DNA from: Lunularia cruciata
Taxonomy: Eukaryota; Streptophyta; Marchantiopsida; Lunulariales; Lunulariaceae
NCBI GenBank assembly: GCA_948567375.1
Contig: OX419756.1
Location: 40,810,333 to 40,874,332, forward strand
Length of the DNA: 64,000 nt
Direction: 5' to 3'
The notes beneath the pieces were generated by a model, which was given only the letters and a program-made list of their open reading frames with translations, was not told the DNA's origin and ran no database searches. The position numbers and the translations under genes are program-made. Below are positions 35,630 to 46,648 of this stretch, in pieces (the first letter of the stretch is position 1; each line of letters starts with the position of its first letter).

Positions 35630-36919
35630 TAATGTTCCGCGTTCAATTCTACATTAGACAAAAGGAGGCTATGAGAGCTCACTTGGAGAGAACATTAGGA
35701 GAGGAGAGAGCTGAACTTATGTAAGAGAACCAAGATCTATTTGTATACCCTGTAGTTCATTATGATGTCTTTGAAGTGATTTTGTACATCTTGTACACAT
35801 GAGAGGATTTGGAGAGATTGTGTGAGGTGGATTGCAGATTTTGGGGATTAAGGTGATTTTGGGCAAAATCTCAAGTTTGAGATCTGGACTTCAAATTTCT
35901 ACAAATAATAGCTTGGGTCATTTTACAATTAGCACACTTAAAATTATTGTGAGAGCTACTATGTGCACTAGGTTAGAATTTTTGAAAGTTGATAGGGTAA
36001 ATTGCTCCCGCAACTGCATGCTCTCTAGAAATTGTATAGAGTCTTCCATTTCTTCACTTTTTATTGAATTTTCCTGAAAATTTCCAAGAAAATTAAGTGC
36101 ATTGTATCCTACTTATTGCTACAAAAATTAGAGAGAGATCATTCTTGCGTAGGGAGTTATGAGTTTTTGAAGTGAAGGGGGTGGTTTTCAGACTAAATCT
36201 GAAATATGTGTGCTAAATAGAAAGGTGTCTAGGCCAAATGGCTCAATGAAAAGAGCTGAAATTTTGCAAGAAAACACCCTGGAGTTGTGATCAAGTGTGA
36301 AACATTTCAGAGTACTTTCAAATAAGAGTTAAGAGATTAAAGTGAAATTGTGAGGAAGGGTCAATTATGTAGAGTTGAGATCTCATACATGAGGAGTTTG
36401 AGAGCAACAAAAAGCATGTTTGAGTGTTTAGATTCATCTTGGGAACATAAAAGGTCATCAAGAGTGGAAATTGAGACTATGCAATGTTCCTCAAGGGTTT
36501 GAGGTGATTTTAGGGGTGGATTTGAGGAAAAGAGAGTTTACAATAAAAATTAAAGAGAGTGTTTAGAGGATCCAAAAACCTACACCACTTGGAGGAAAGA
36601 GTGAGTCTAAATGCTTTTTATGTGGGGAGAAGGGACATAAAGCAGTTCATGTCCATTGAATTTTGAGAGCAAGAGATTGAGAGAAAGGAGAGGTTTACTT
36701 GACTTGGGTTTGCATGTTGGACCTTCTTCACCAAGATTAGGAGGGAGAAGATCTAAGACCAAGGAGTTGTGTGAGGTTTGTGGAGTTGAAGGACTTCCAA
36801 AAAGACAAAAGTGTAGTGGAGTAAAAGCACTTTTGGAGACTTTGGTGAAGGATATTGAAGAGAGTCTTAGTACAACTACAGAAATACTACCACCTTCATC
36901 AGCTAGTTCTCAAGATTAG
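35630..36919 (+). pseudogene. Element A copy 1: remnant of the extra ORF before gag
   Basis: A decayed coding region, colinear with 52947-54238, lies between PBS and gag. The 3' end (36656-36919) still shows CEVCGVEGLPKRQKC, which has lost the His seen in the other copy. The preceding knuckle CFLCGEKGHKA is present but a frame break follows it. Several stops precede it. See the entry at 52947. Confidence 0.6.
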
Positions 36920-37159
36920 TGATGGAGATAATCTTTCAATTTATGGATAAACTATCAATGAGAATTAAATTGATATGTACTCTAGGATTTGATATTACTA
37001 TAGGAATCTTGGAGCAACCTGAACCTTTTGTGTTCCTTATAGTGGATTATTCTTAGATGGTGTTAGTCATGCATATACTCTATTAGTTATAAAGTGAGAG
37101 AAAAGAAAAGAGAAAAAGAAAAAAAATTTGAGAGAAAAGAAAGATAGTGAGGGGTTAAG

Positions 37160-39729
37160 ATGGAGAAACTTCCGGTTTTCTTTGGCAAAGATGGAGAAGA
37201 TGTGGAGGCCTTTGTGAGAGACTTCAAGAGAGCTTGCATAGGAAACAATGAGAGGAGGAAGAATGAGTTGGCCTCATTATTACCAGATTTCTTTGAAGAT
37301 GCAACACTTACATAGTATGAGTCAGAATACCAAAAGAGAGAGAGGAGAGATGAGGAAGAAGAGTCTTGGGAGACTTTGACTTCAACACTCATTGAGAAAT
37401 TTCTTCCAAATGAGAGTTATGAGAGATTTATGAGTGAGTTTACCTCTCTCAAACAAGGAGATGGAGAGAAAGTGAGAGTCTATGTGGAAAGAGTGGAAAA
37501 GTTAGAGTCCAGATTCTGCATAGTGTTGAGGAAGGGTGAGGATGATGTGGAGACTACAATGATTGGCATAGGGGCCATGCTAACCAAGAATTTTGTGCGA
37601 GGGTTGAGACTGCAAATTAGAAGCAAAGTGAGATATGAGAAACCTTCTTCCAAGGTTGAAGCTATCAAGATCGCAATTTGTATGGAGGAGAGTTTGGAAG
37701 GGGATGAGAGTGATTTGGTAGTGAAGGAGGTTGTGCATCCTCCTCAAGGCTACAAGTATGGTGGAACTTCTGATACTTTGGTGGCAAGGGTTGCACCACA
37801 AGTAGTAGTTGCTCTAATTCTTGCACCTCCACCAAAGGATCCACTTCAAACCATCACAGAACAACTTGCGGATCTCAAGATCAATGTGGTGCAACTATGG
37901 GAGAAGAGAGAGGTGGATCAGAATTTAGGGAGAGGACCTAGGAGTTATGGAAACTATCCATATAGAGGAGGCCAACAAGCCAACAATTTCAATGATAGAA
38001 ATTGTTTTGGTTGTGGAGGAAGAGGCCATATCCAAAGGAATTGCCCAAATTCCACTTACCATGGAGGAAGGGGTTATGAGGGAGCCAATAGAAGGAAAGA
38101 GGGAGGTAGTGAAACCAAAGTGGCTCCTAATCCCCAAAAAGGTAAGGGGATAGCATCCATAGATGTGGTTGAGAGCAAGTATGAGAAGGGAGAGTGCTCA
38201 AACTCCAAGAGTCTTAATTTGGAGCTTTTGGCACAAGAGAAGAAGAGAGCTTGTTTTGTAAAGGATGTTCATTCTTATCAAGTATTTACTCCAAGCAAGG
38301 ATACTCCTATGTCTACTAGGAACATTTGCACCTCAACACCATCAACAACAAAGACTCCAAGGAAGAAGTTGGGAATGGAGGATTTCTTGATTTCAAAGCA
38401 ATTGTGGAACTACAATGTGTTGGAGGATGTTGGTAGCCACAATGCTAACATCACAGTGGGCCAATTGATTGCTTTGAACCCTACCTTGAGAAAGGAGCTT
38501 AGAGGTGGTTTGAGTTCTACAAAGAGCAAGAGGAAGAAGAAGGCAAAAGCTCCATTATCAATGGGGGTGGTGGATGCCAAGCCAGCACCATGGGAGGCTT
38601 GTGAATATGCCTCCAAGATTGATGTGAGAATGAATGGTCATAACATCAAGGATGCACTTGTTGATGGAGGATCAGTAGTGAATACCATGTCAGAAAGGTT
38701 GATGAAGAAGTTGGGTATGATACCCTCAAGACCTTCAACATTTGTGGTGAGTATGGCAAACAAGCAACAAGTTTGACCAGTAGGGATGATGGATAAAGTG
38801 GTAGTTTCAGTTATGGGAGTTCAAAATCTCATGACTTTCCAAGTCTTGAAGGATTGAAGCTATGACTTACTTCTTGGGAGGCCATGGTTGAGAGCAACAC
38901 GCACAACTGATTGATGGTACAAAGGGTACTTGAGGATTGGGCCATCAAACCATAGAGTCATAGTTCCTATGACTAACTCACCAACATTTCACATTCAGAT
39001 ACACCATCTTCTGATTATTGGGAATCAGATTCTAAAGAAGGAGCTTCAGGTATGGACGAAGCATGGAAGAGGAAACTTCCAAGGAGAAGGATGAATCTGA
39101 ATCTGATTCAAATGTGTATCCCTTGTGTGCTATGGATTTTTCACCTATGCCAAAGGTTTTGGAGGACCTAGATAAATCACCATTGACACTTGAGGAGGTA
39201 GAGAGAAGGTTATCTACCCTCAAGTATGGCCCAAATGTTACCAAGGAAGAGAAGGTGAGATTTGAGGAGATTTTCCGCAAGTTCATCCATGTGTTTGCTT
39301 TTAGTTACAAGGATTTGAAGAAATTCATCTTGGAGGAGCACAAGATAGAGGTGGAGTCACATGCAAGACCAATCCGCCAAAAGCAACGTTGCATTAGCCC
39401 ACCAATATCTTTGGTTGTGAAGGAGGAGATTGGTAAGCTTAAGGAGGCTGGATTTATCTTTGAGGTAGAGAATTCAGAATGGGTGTCTCCAATTGTCATT
39501 GTGAAGAAAAAGAATGGCAAGCTTTGGGTATGTGTGGATTACAAGAAGCTCAATGCTATTACCAAGAAGGCATACTACCCATTGCCATTCATTGATGAGA
39601 TCTGAGAGGAGATTGCAGGTCATGAGAGGTACAGTTTTGGAGATGGTTATAGTGGATATAACCAAATCAAGATTGCACAAGAGCATCAACAACTCACCAC
39701 ATTCACCACACCTTGGGGAACTTATGCTT
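37160..39729 (+). pseudogene. Element A copy 1 gag-pol remnant (gag, protease, partial RT)
   Basis: Starts at ATG 37160 (MEKLPVFFGKDGED), colinear with the A copy 3 polyprotein. The gag core, a CCHC knuckle (CFGCGGRGHIQRNC) and a protease block (LVDGGSVVNTM) are readable. In-frame stops occur at 37313 (TAG for Trp), 38774 (TGA where copy 3 has CGA), 38855 (TGA for Ser) and 38912 (TGA, also present in copy 3). A one-base loss near 39057 shifts the frame, after which RT reads from 39063 to a TGA at 39603. The end is cut by element C. Non-functional. Confidence 0.85.
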
Positions 39730-40640
39730 TGTCACACCATTTGTAGTGTCACATCTAGATGCTCCGACACTAGAGTTCCAGTGATAGTAGTTAGAGGCAT
39801 TTTGGCCATTACTCATAGACTATTTTCCAACGGTCAGATTTTGGGTTTAGGGTACTGACTTCATGGCGGGGCCCACCATCACTTGCACCGTTCACACCGT
39901 CGGGTGTGCCATCAGCGGGACCGTTGGGAGGAGACCTAGGTCAAAATCAGGGGTATACCCTGGGAGTGCAGCTTTAGAGGGCTCACTTCTTTGATTTTGA
40001 GCCTTCGAGTTCCTGGCTAGAGTGGACAAAAAGCCGGCGAGCATCACCTAGAGTCTCTTAGCTAGACTGGGTGTGGCTTGACTATAATCAGTGCCTAGTT
40101 GTTGGCAAGTTGTTGAGGATCAGATCAAGTATTGATCTTAGTTCGATTGATTTGAGTGGTAAATGATTTGATTACATCAGAGAAGTGAGTCAAGGGGAAA
40201 TTGGATGTAGGAACTACGAGTGTTAGTGGTATCTCCAAGCTCGGTGGATCGTGGTGTCTTGATCAAGTCATTCAGATTTCCTTGAGACTTTGTGTGTGCG
40301 GAAGCACTGGCAAATTTGGAGCTAGGGAGAAGCAATTTTCAAGCTATAGTTGTGATTTTGAGCTCAAGACCAATTTGTTACGGGTTGAGCTCAGAAACTG
40401 AAATTGAAGTTGGAGTTGGGAGCATATCCTCACAAATTGAAGATTAGATGAAACCAATTTTTCCAATTTGGCTCGAGTGAGAGTTAGCTAAGGATTTAGT
40501 GGTCAGCTATTTTTAGGGATTTAAGTCAGATTTTGTGAAGGAGTTACGTCAGATTTTGGCAAAAAGAACTTGAAACCGATCCTCGGTGATCCTTGTAGCT
40601 TAGGAAGTAGATAGGTACTCCAATTATGTCAAATGCCAAA
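39730..40640 (+). repeat. Element C 5' LTR (right boundary tentative)
   Basis: TG start at 39730. The first ~450 bp align with the minus-strand C LTR at 30547-30993. The right end is placed by the PBS-like TGGTGGCAGAG at 40641; the terminal CA is not clean. Confidence 0.55.
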
Positions 40641-40971
40641 TGGTGGCAGAGTTTGTCTTGTGTTGATTTATGATATGGAGGGTTGTTGTTTAGCATTCTT
40701 GTGATTGGACCCCCTCCATTCTTTACTTCTTGTTTGTGCATCGTGTTTATGTGAGGTGCCCTGAATTTTGAGCGTTGGTGCTCTGGTATGCTCTCGATAA
40801 TGAGCCTGGAGTGATGACCAGTCAGACTATCTTTGTTTCTCTCCGGTGAGGTAGGAAGTGATGACCTACAAACCATGAGAAGGCGTGTTGTGATGGCAAG
40901 TTATAGGTCGCCCTTGCCCCTAGTGTAGTTGTCTCGGTTAGAGTTACATTAGTGGACAATGTTCTATTAGT

Positions 40972-41075
40972 TTTGGCACTTGGTGGTGTTCGGTTGGTAT
41001 TGGCACTTGGTGGTACTCGGTTGGTGTTGGCACTTGGTGGTGCTTGGTTAGTATTAGCACTTGGTGGTGTTGGCC
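40972..41075. repeat. 27-bp minisatellite in the element C leader
   Basis: Three to four diverged copies of a 27-bp unit containing TTGGCACTTGGTGGT and CGGTTGGT. The length is a multiple of three, but the reading frames through it contain no recognisable protein. Confidence 0.75.
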
Positions 41076-41221
41076 TTGGTGGGGTACTTGCGGTTGCGAC
41101 TTGTGGTTCCGGTTTGCGGTTGTAGTTGTGGTTACTTTGTCACAACGGAGTTCATTGGAGATTCCAGAGGAGTTAGCCTTGTAGTACATCTTGGGTTTAC
41201 TTGAAGTGGTGCTCGGTATCA

Positions 41222-43153
41222 GCCTATATCTCAGGTCCCAATGAGGGAGGAGATTGACTCTGAGTTGGAGATCGACACAAGAACTGATCCAGTTGAGAGT
41301 GCACTTGTTGTGTCCGCATTGTTGTTGTGGGACATGGATGAGATTTATGGGGCCTCCAAAAGCCCTAGGCGTTACTTTGGTACAATGGGTACCATTGAGT
41401 TGGATGACTTCATCTAGGAGTTTGATAGTTGGTGTGATCTGCAATAGATACGGAACTCGACTTTGTTCACACCCTTCATGGCATGGAAGGGGTTGTTTCA
41501 ACACTTGGAGGGTCCGCCGATGGACGACTACCATGAGTTCAGGAGAGCTCATTTGGAGGAGATTGAGTTAAGGAGACAGTATTGGTCTCCAAACTATGTC
41601 TCCATTACTTCAAGCTTGGTGGCTAGGAGTAGATCGGCTGTACCTACAAGTTCTAGCTCGAGTAGTGTTGGTGGAGCTAGTGGAGATGCACTAGCTAGAG
41701 ATAGTGCTACTACGAGTAGAGGTACCGCTGCAGTAGGTGGTGTGGTACCGGGGTTTAACCCCATGGTGGAGTTCTTCATATGTTTGAGGCAAAACTACTA
41801 GGGAGTGCGGACTGACAAGCTAAGGAGCTTGCAAGAGTTCCAACAAAAGGCTAGAAAGAGCCTACGTGAGGCATACACTTGCATGAGGCGGTTGGTCAGT
41901 TTCACTCAGGGAGTTACTGAGGCCTAGGCTGTCCATTTTTGGTATGGGATACTGGATAGGGAGTTGCGACGTAGGGTTTGTGATGCTATGTTGTTATAGG
42001 CTACTTTGCCTACTTTGGCAGTGGTCTTTGGTTTGGCTGAGCGTATTGAGCTCAACATGGTAGAGGAGAGTGTGGTGATATCTAGATTTGGTAGGGAGAC
42101 CTCATCCATGGCTGTGAGTTCTTCTAGAGTGCAGTAGAGTGCACCACGCCCAGTTGGTTTTTGAGGACAAGGTGGACAACCTAGATCCTATGGAGCGAGT
42201 GGAGGACCTAGTGGAGTTAGACCCTTACCTTCATTTTTGGGTCAGCAGCAGCCAGTGAGTAGTGGTGTTGCTTGTTGGACTTGTGGTGGACCTCACCATG
42301 GGAGAGAGTGTACTCAGGGCAGTGGACCGGATACCTCTAGTGCATCACAGCCAACATAGAGGCAATATGAGCATTGCCACAGATTTGGTCACACTAGTGA
42401 TCGGTGTTTTGACCTACACCCGGAGTTACGGAGTGGTAGGCTGCTATGGCATGTAGTAGAGGAGCTCCAGTTCATGAAGGACGAGGTTGTAGAGGTGGTG
42501 GTAGAAGGTCTACACCTACTAGGGGTGTAGTACCTACCCTTACTTTTGATACAGCTATGGCTACTCAGATTGAGCAATTGGAGCAGAGATTGGCTAGTAT
42601 GGCTATTGCTCAAAGGAGATCAAATTTGGGTGATGAGGCTTCCACCTCATATATTGGTGATAGAGATGCTTTGGATTTCATGTACGGAGTAGCACAGATG
42701 GATGCATCTACAACAGTGACTAGCAGTGCAGTATGTGTTCCAAAGCCTAGAAGAGCATCCGTGGAGTTGGACCCACAGAGAGGAGAGGTTGGGAGACAGG
42801 TCAGACTTCCCCAGTCTTTCATGCTATCTGAGGCATTGCAGATGACATCCATGGTTCCTAGACGTCCAAGTGTAGGTGTGGTAGGTGATGATGGAGTGCA
42901 TGATGGACTACTTGCTAGTTAGCCACCTGCTACTACACAAACTAAGTCTAGCATGATGTTGGAGGTGACTCAACTGATTATGTGGCATCCTTTGTTTTTG
43001 GCTAGTGACATGTTTACATTTGGAGTTGACCCAACCCCAATGTTCCGGTTGGCTGCCACGCTTTGTAAGAGTAGGGATGATGCGGTTCCTATACTAGAGC
43101 AAAGGTGGTTGGTAGTGGAGCTGACTTGGTTGAGGAGCATGGGATTTGTTTAG
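41222..43153 (+). pseudogene. Element C gag remnant
   Basis: Readable blocks include MAWKGLFQHLEGPPMDDYHE, then LQEFQQKARKSLREAY, and after it two knuckle-like motifs: CWTCGGPHHGREC and HCHRFGHTSDRCF. Frequent stops and frameshifts break the frame, so there is no functional product. The overall order is gag core followed by zinc knuckles, as in other gypsy elements. Confidence 0.65.
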
Positions 43154-43189
43154 CAACCAATGATTTATGGTAGGCAACAACGGCTAGAC

Positions 43190-43709
43190 TAGAGGAGTTG
43201 CCAGCTAGACCAGCCTTTAAGAGAGCGTGGTTCACACTTGGTGTTGTCCTATTCGATAACCAAAGGGGGATTTTTCATTTGGTAGGACCTTCATGGAAGG
43301 TCTATACACCACAAAGAGTCTTATTAGACTCTGGTGTGCAACTCCTTATGTTGGGGAAGGCGGCAATGATCGGTTTGGAGTTACGAAAGACCAATGTGGA
43401 GAGGTGTCCATTTCAGATCTAGACATCTCTAGGTGGTGGTTCGACACAATATATCACATGTGGGGAGCTTGTTGTCTTGGTTTAGCCTGGTCATCCGACT
43501 GATAGCTTGGTGGTGAGAGCTCAGGCTATTGCGATAATAGCTGAGTCATATGAAGTGCTAGTCGGAGGAGCAATGTTATACCCCATGGGTTTCAGCATTG
43601 ACTATTGGGAGGAGATAGCCTCATATAGACCAGGTTGGCAGTCTGGTGAGGGATGGGTATGTTGCCTACCAGTACGCTTAAGTAGTGGCAGTCTTGGCTC
43701 ACTATAGTC
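43190..43709 (+). pseudogene. Element C protease remnant
   Basis: VLLDSGVQLLMLGKAAMIGL contains the retropepsin D-S-G motif. Further on come AESYEVLVGGAMLYPMGF and ASYRPGWQSG, typical of a protease C-terminal half. Two stops separate the blocks. The element is interrupted just downstream by the minus-strand A LTR. Confidence 0.65.
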
Positions 43710-44402
43710 TAGTGAGCTGGCCTGTCTCTCACTCAAGATGAACCTCTGATGGCTATTATGGTAACGCACCATGGACTAAGAAGGCAAGGAACCCCAACTC
43801 CATCATACTCCTCCAAGGCTAACACTCCAAGACTCAAGACATTGCTCACTAGAGAACTCAATGAGAGAGAGATAGTTGCAAATGAAAGGATGATGAGTAC
43901 CTCCTCACCCCTTGTTTATATACTTGTGAAATAGTTACATACCAAAGTTACTAATTACCGTAATAACTCAAGTTACTAGACTAAAAGTCAAGTAAATTCA
44001 AAAAGTAGAAAGGAATATCCATTCACATGGGCATATTTCCCTAAGCATGTGATCTTATCTTGACCCAACCACTAAGTCAAGGATTCCTTCACATGGGCTA
44101 TCCTTGGACTAAAGGAGAATCCGAAACAAAAAGGCTTGCAGGCCCAGGAGTTCTCAACTCTTTCTTCAAAGCCAAACACCTAGGAATAATACCAAGTTAA
44201 CACACTAAAATCCAAAATAGTGGTGCTCATCTTTTCTACTTCCTCTAAAGTAAGGTCCCCTCTATCTTAGCTATGACTAAATTTAGCTAATCATGACTAA
44301 TGTAGAACCATCCTTTATCTCTGTATAAATAATGTCTCTCAAGTACTTGTAATACCAAGCTAAATATCACAATACCACACACATGCATAAATGGGTGTTA
44401 CA
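43710..44402 (-). repeat. Element A copy 2 3' LTR
   Basis: Reverse complement of the A LTR. The minus strand runs TGTAACACCC to about CCAGCTCACT, with the terminal CA altered. The polypurine tract AGTCCGGGGGTAAA adjoins it at 44403. Confidence 0.85.
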
Positions 44403-44450
44403 TTTACCCCCGGACTAAGTTTTCACTTTGTCGTCAAAGTGAAGATGTCT

Positions 44451-44767
44451 CTACCTTCTATGATACATCTTCACCTTATCATGGTTAATCCTATCAAAGT
44501 GTCTTCCTCCCAACTCCTTGAGATCATAGGTGTAATTGCCCCACACCTTCTCCACTATGAAAGGTCCAAAGTACTTAGGCAAAAACTTCTTTTGCACTCT
44601 CTTGAATTGAATGGAATCAAACAACATTACCCAATCACCTTCTTTGAAAGTCTCCACCTTCTTCTTGCCTTGCCTCTTTTCATAGCTCTCTTTTTTTTTC
44701 CTTTGGGCTTGCTCCACTTGAACCATAGCAACTGCTCTTGCCTCTTCCAACTCCATGAGTTGATACT
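44451..44767 (-). pseudogene. Element A copy 2 integrase C-terminus
   Basis: The minus strand encodes LMELEEARAV ... GDWVMLFDSIQFKRVQKKFL, then GPFIVEKVWGNYTYDLKELG, ending DKVKMYHRR. It is uninterrupted and keeps the Tyr codon (SYEKRQ) where copy 3 has a stop. This open stretch would join the rest of pol if element B were absent. Confidence 0.8.
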
Positions 44768-45155
44768 TGTGGTGCCCACATTTTTTGTTTTTTTTCAAAA
44801 TAAAGCAAAAGAAGTGTATAGAGAAGTCGGATTGCACCTGTTTGGCCAAAGAAGACGAAGAAAACTGTCTTCGGGGTGAAACCCGAAGTAAAGTGACCTC
44901 GGGTCATAAGGCGAAGTACTCTAAAATGCAGTGTCAGCATACGATACGAAGTAAATTGTCTTCGGATTGGGGGGGAGCTCAACCCGAGGCAAAGACAATC
45001 TAACAACCTTTCGTCAGGGCAAGAAATTCAAGAAGGGGCGGTTTCAAAATTGGCGGCTCATACGCGCAAAGGTGGAGCGACAGTGACGGGTGCATGCAGG
45101 AGGTGTGATTTCTCAATAGAAACTCGAAGTGACGGAAGACAAAGAAGTGCAACTC

Positions 45156-45164
45156 TATAAAAAT
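45156..45164 (+). promoter_or_regulatory. TATA-like motif ahead of the LTR ORF
   Basis: TATAAAAAT, conserved in the 3' LTR near 62919. It is 27 bases before the ATG at 45183, so a start site 25-35 bases downstream would fall at or just after that ATG. Internal methionines such as 45321 might then serve as the start. Confidence 0.35.
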
Positions 45165-45182
45165 CGAAACTGCAACGACAAA

Positions 45183-46496
45183 ATGTCGAGCATTTTTCCT
45201 TCGCCGTTGAGGAGTCATCTTGCAGGTGATCGGGGAAAGGGACATAGCATTGGCCTTGGGTTAGTGCATAAGGGAGAAGTCGAGAGAGAGAAATTGAGAG
45301 ACCGAAAGAAAGCAGAAGAGATGGGAGGAGGGAAGAAGAACTCCGAATTTGCAGTGAGAAATCATGCAATTCGGAGATTAGATGTAGTAGCGAGGATCGA
45401 AGTCTTGAGCCGACTTCGGATCACCTTTTTGGCATGGAATTGGAACATAAGTTTTCCAGGATTCATGACAAAAATCATTGAGAGTAAATGTCTCGATGGT
45501 CCCGAGGAAGAAGGGAAGAGAGGAAATCCGGCTCGCTGGACAGAGTCGGATTGGAGACTCGTACTCAGGAAGGAGGCAGGCTCGGAGCAGGGGGCCACGT
45601 TCTTGGGGAAAGGAGAGATAGCTCAAGAAACGCAGGAGGTGAGAGAAGCCTTCTCGTCGAAGAGGACGAAGAATGGGTATAAAGTTGAGAGTTATAAGGA
45701 CCCAGTGAGGAGGGGAATTGTGAGTGCACTAATGGCACTCTTGAAGCCGGAGAGAACTACCTATGTGATGAAACACCAAGCGGTGTTCTTTCACAAGTTA
45801 TTTGCAGGAGAACCGATAAATTGTGCAAGGTGCTTTCACAGAAGAACGAGGCAGATGGTGTGGAATCTGCGAGATAAGTCGCCTCCACACTACATCGTAC
45901 CATTTGCAGCCCACTTTTACCTCGGGTTAAATCTGCTCAATGTGGCTGAGCGTAATCGAATGGTGTCTCATTTCCATCCTGATTTGAGAAGAGAAGTTGA
46001 CGCGGAGGAGCAGCAATACATTCTCCAAATCCGGAGCGCAGACGATTACTACACGAAGACAGGGAAAAACGTGGAGGTCGTTGAAAGTACCCCGACAAAG
46101 AAGAGAACTCGGCAAGTAGACGCCGAAGAAAACAAGAAACCTCGGAAGATGCAGAAAAATAACCCGAGGTGAGGAATGGTGGTGATTGAGTCAGAAGATG
46201 AAGACTCAGAAGGCGAAGCCGAGCTCAAGACAGAGGACTCGGAACGTGAGGAGGAACCTGAGCTGACACTGCAGAGTGGAGATACAAGCAGTGACAGTGA
46301 AGACGGTGGAGAAATGACCTTGGCACCAGCGCCTGAAGAATACGAAGAAGAAATTCAAGCCGAAGTAAAAGCCGAAGACAATGCGGCGCTGTACAAGAAG
46401 ACGAAGTACCGGTGCTCGAGGAGAAGAAGATCGCAGTACAGCGAGGAATTCGCTCGAGACGTAAGGCAAAGGGTGAAGCGGGACCAAGTAGAGTGA
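45183..46496 (+). CDS. LTR-encoded ORF of element B, N-terminal part (domain plus acidic/basic region)
   Basis: From ATG 45183 an open frame gives 329 residues to a TGA at 46170. In the same frame, ATG 46176 opens another 106 residues to 46496. The first part looks globular: SRLRITFLAWNWNISFPGF, GNPARWTESDWRLVL, QAVFFHKLFAGEPIN, YIVPFAAHFYLGLNLL. Its tail is basic (KKRTRQ, NKKPRKMQKNN). The second part is acidic (ESEDEDSEGE, DSEREEEPE) and ends basic. The TGA at 46170 is shared by both LTRs, so it predates this insertion or is a real end. The globular part vaguely resembles plant transposon-associated proteins of unknown function; I cannot name it. It lies wholly within the LTR. Confidence 0.6.
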
Positions 46497-46648
46497 AGGA
46501 AGAGGTAGAAGGAGGCTCGGGCAGTGAGGCATCAATTCCGATACGAAGGCTCTAGAGAAGAAGGCGAGAATCGGGAGAACACGAAGAAAGAAGAGAGACT
46601 ACTCCGAGGGAGGACGAAGGTATCAATAATGGAGTAGATTACCTGCAG

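Larger units (their letters stand above)
35040..39729 (+). mobile_element. Element A copy 1: 5' part, truncated in RT by element C
   Basis: A truncated 5' LTR (~35040-35590) is followed by the A-type PBS, the leader with the remnant upstream ORF, gag, protease and the first part of RT. All are colinear with A copy 3 (52227-60032). Sequence stops at ACTTATGCTTT within RT, where C begins with TGTCACACC. The remainder of its pol and 3' LTR is not in the window. Confidence 0.85.
39730..43709 (+). mobile_element. Element C, plus copy: 5' LTR, gag and protease
   Basis: Begins TGTCACACC inside the RT of A copy 1. The LTR-like part runs to about 40640, where TGGTGGCAGAG resembles a PBS. It is followed by a leader with a 27-bp minisatellite, gag with two zinc knuckles, and a protease domain. 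It ends at about 43709 against a minus-strand A LTR. RT, integrase and PHD parts are not present here. It keeps more CpG than the minus copy, so is probably younger, but the frames contain many stops. Confidence 0.7.
43710..44767 (-). mobile_element. Element A copy 2 (minus): 3' LTR and end of integrase, interrupted by element B
   Basis: 43710-44402 is a full-length A LTR in reverse orientation. Next to it, on the minus strand, are the A polypurine tract and the integrase C-terminus. At 44767, within the codons for QLMELEEARAV, element B begins. The rest of this copy should lie to the right of B, outside the window. Confidence 0.85.

Noticed and set aside
42446-42922. 158-codon open frame in element C
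   Set aside because: Out of frame with the gag and zinc-knuckle blocks around it, with no motif; probably a shadow or a frameshifted remnant.
30547-43709. The two C pieces (LTR-gag-PR on plus, RT-IN-PHD-LTR on minus) as halves of one element split by an inversion between A LTRs
   Set aside because: The pieces are complementary in content and lie inverted around A copy 1, but their LTRs are only roughly 70-75% alike by eye and differ strongly in CpG content, far too diverged for the two LTRs of one element compared with their neighbours.
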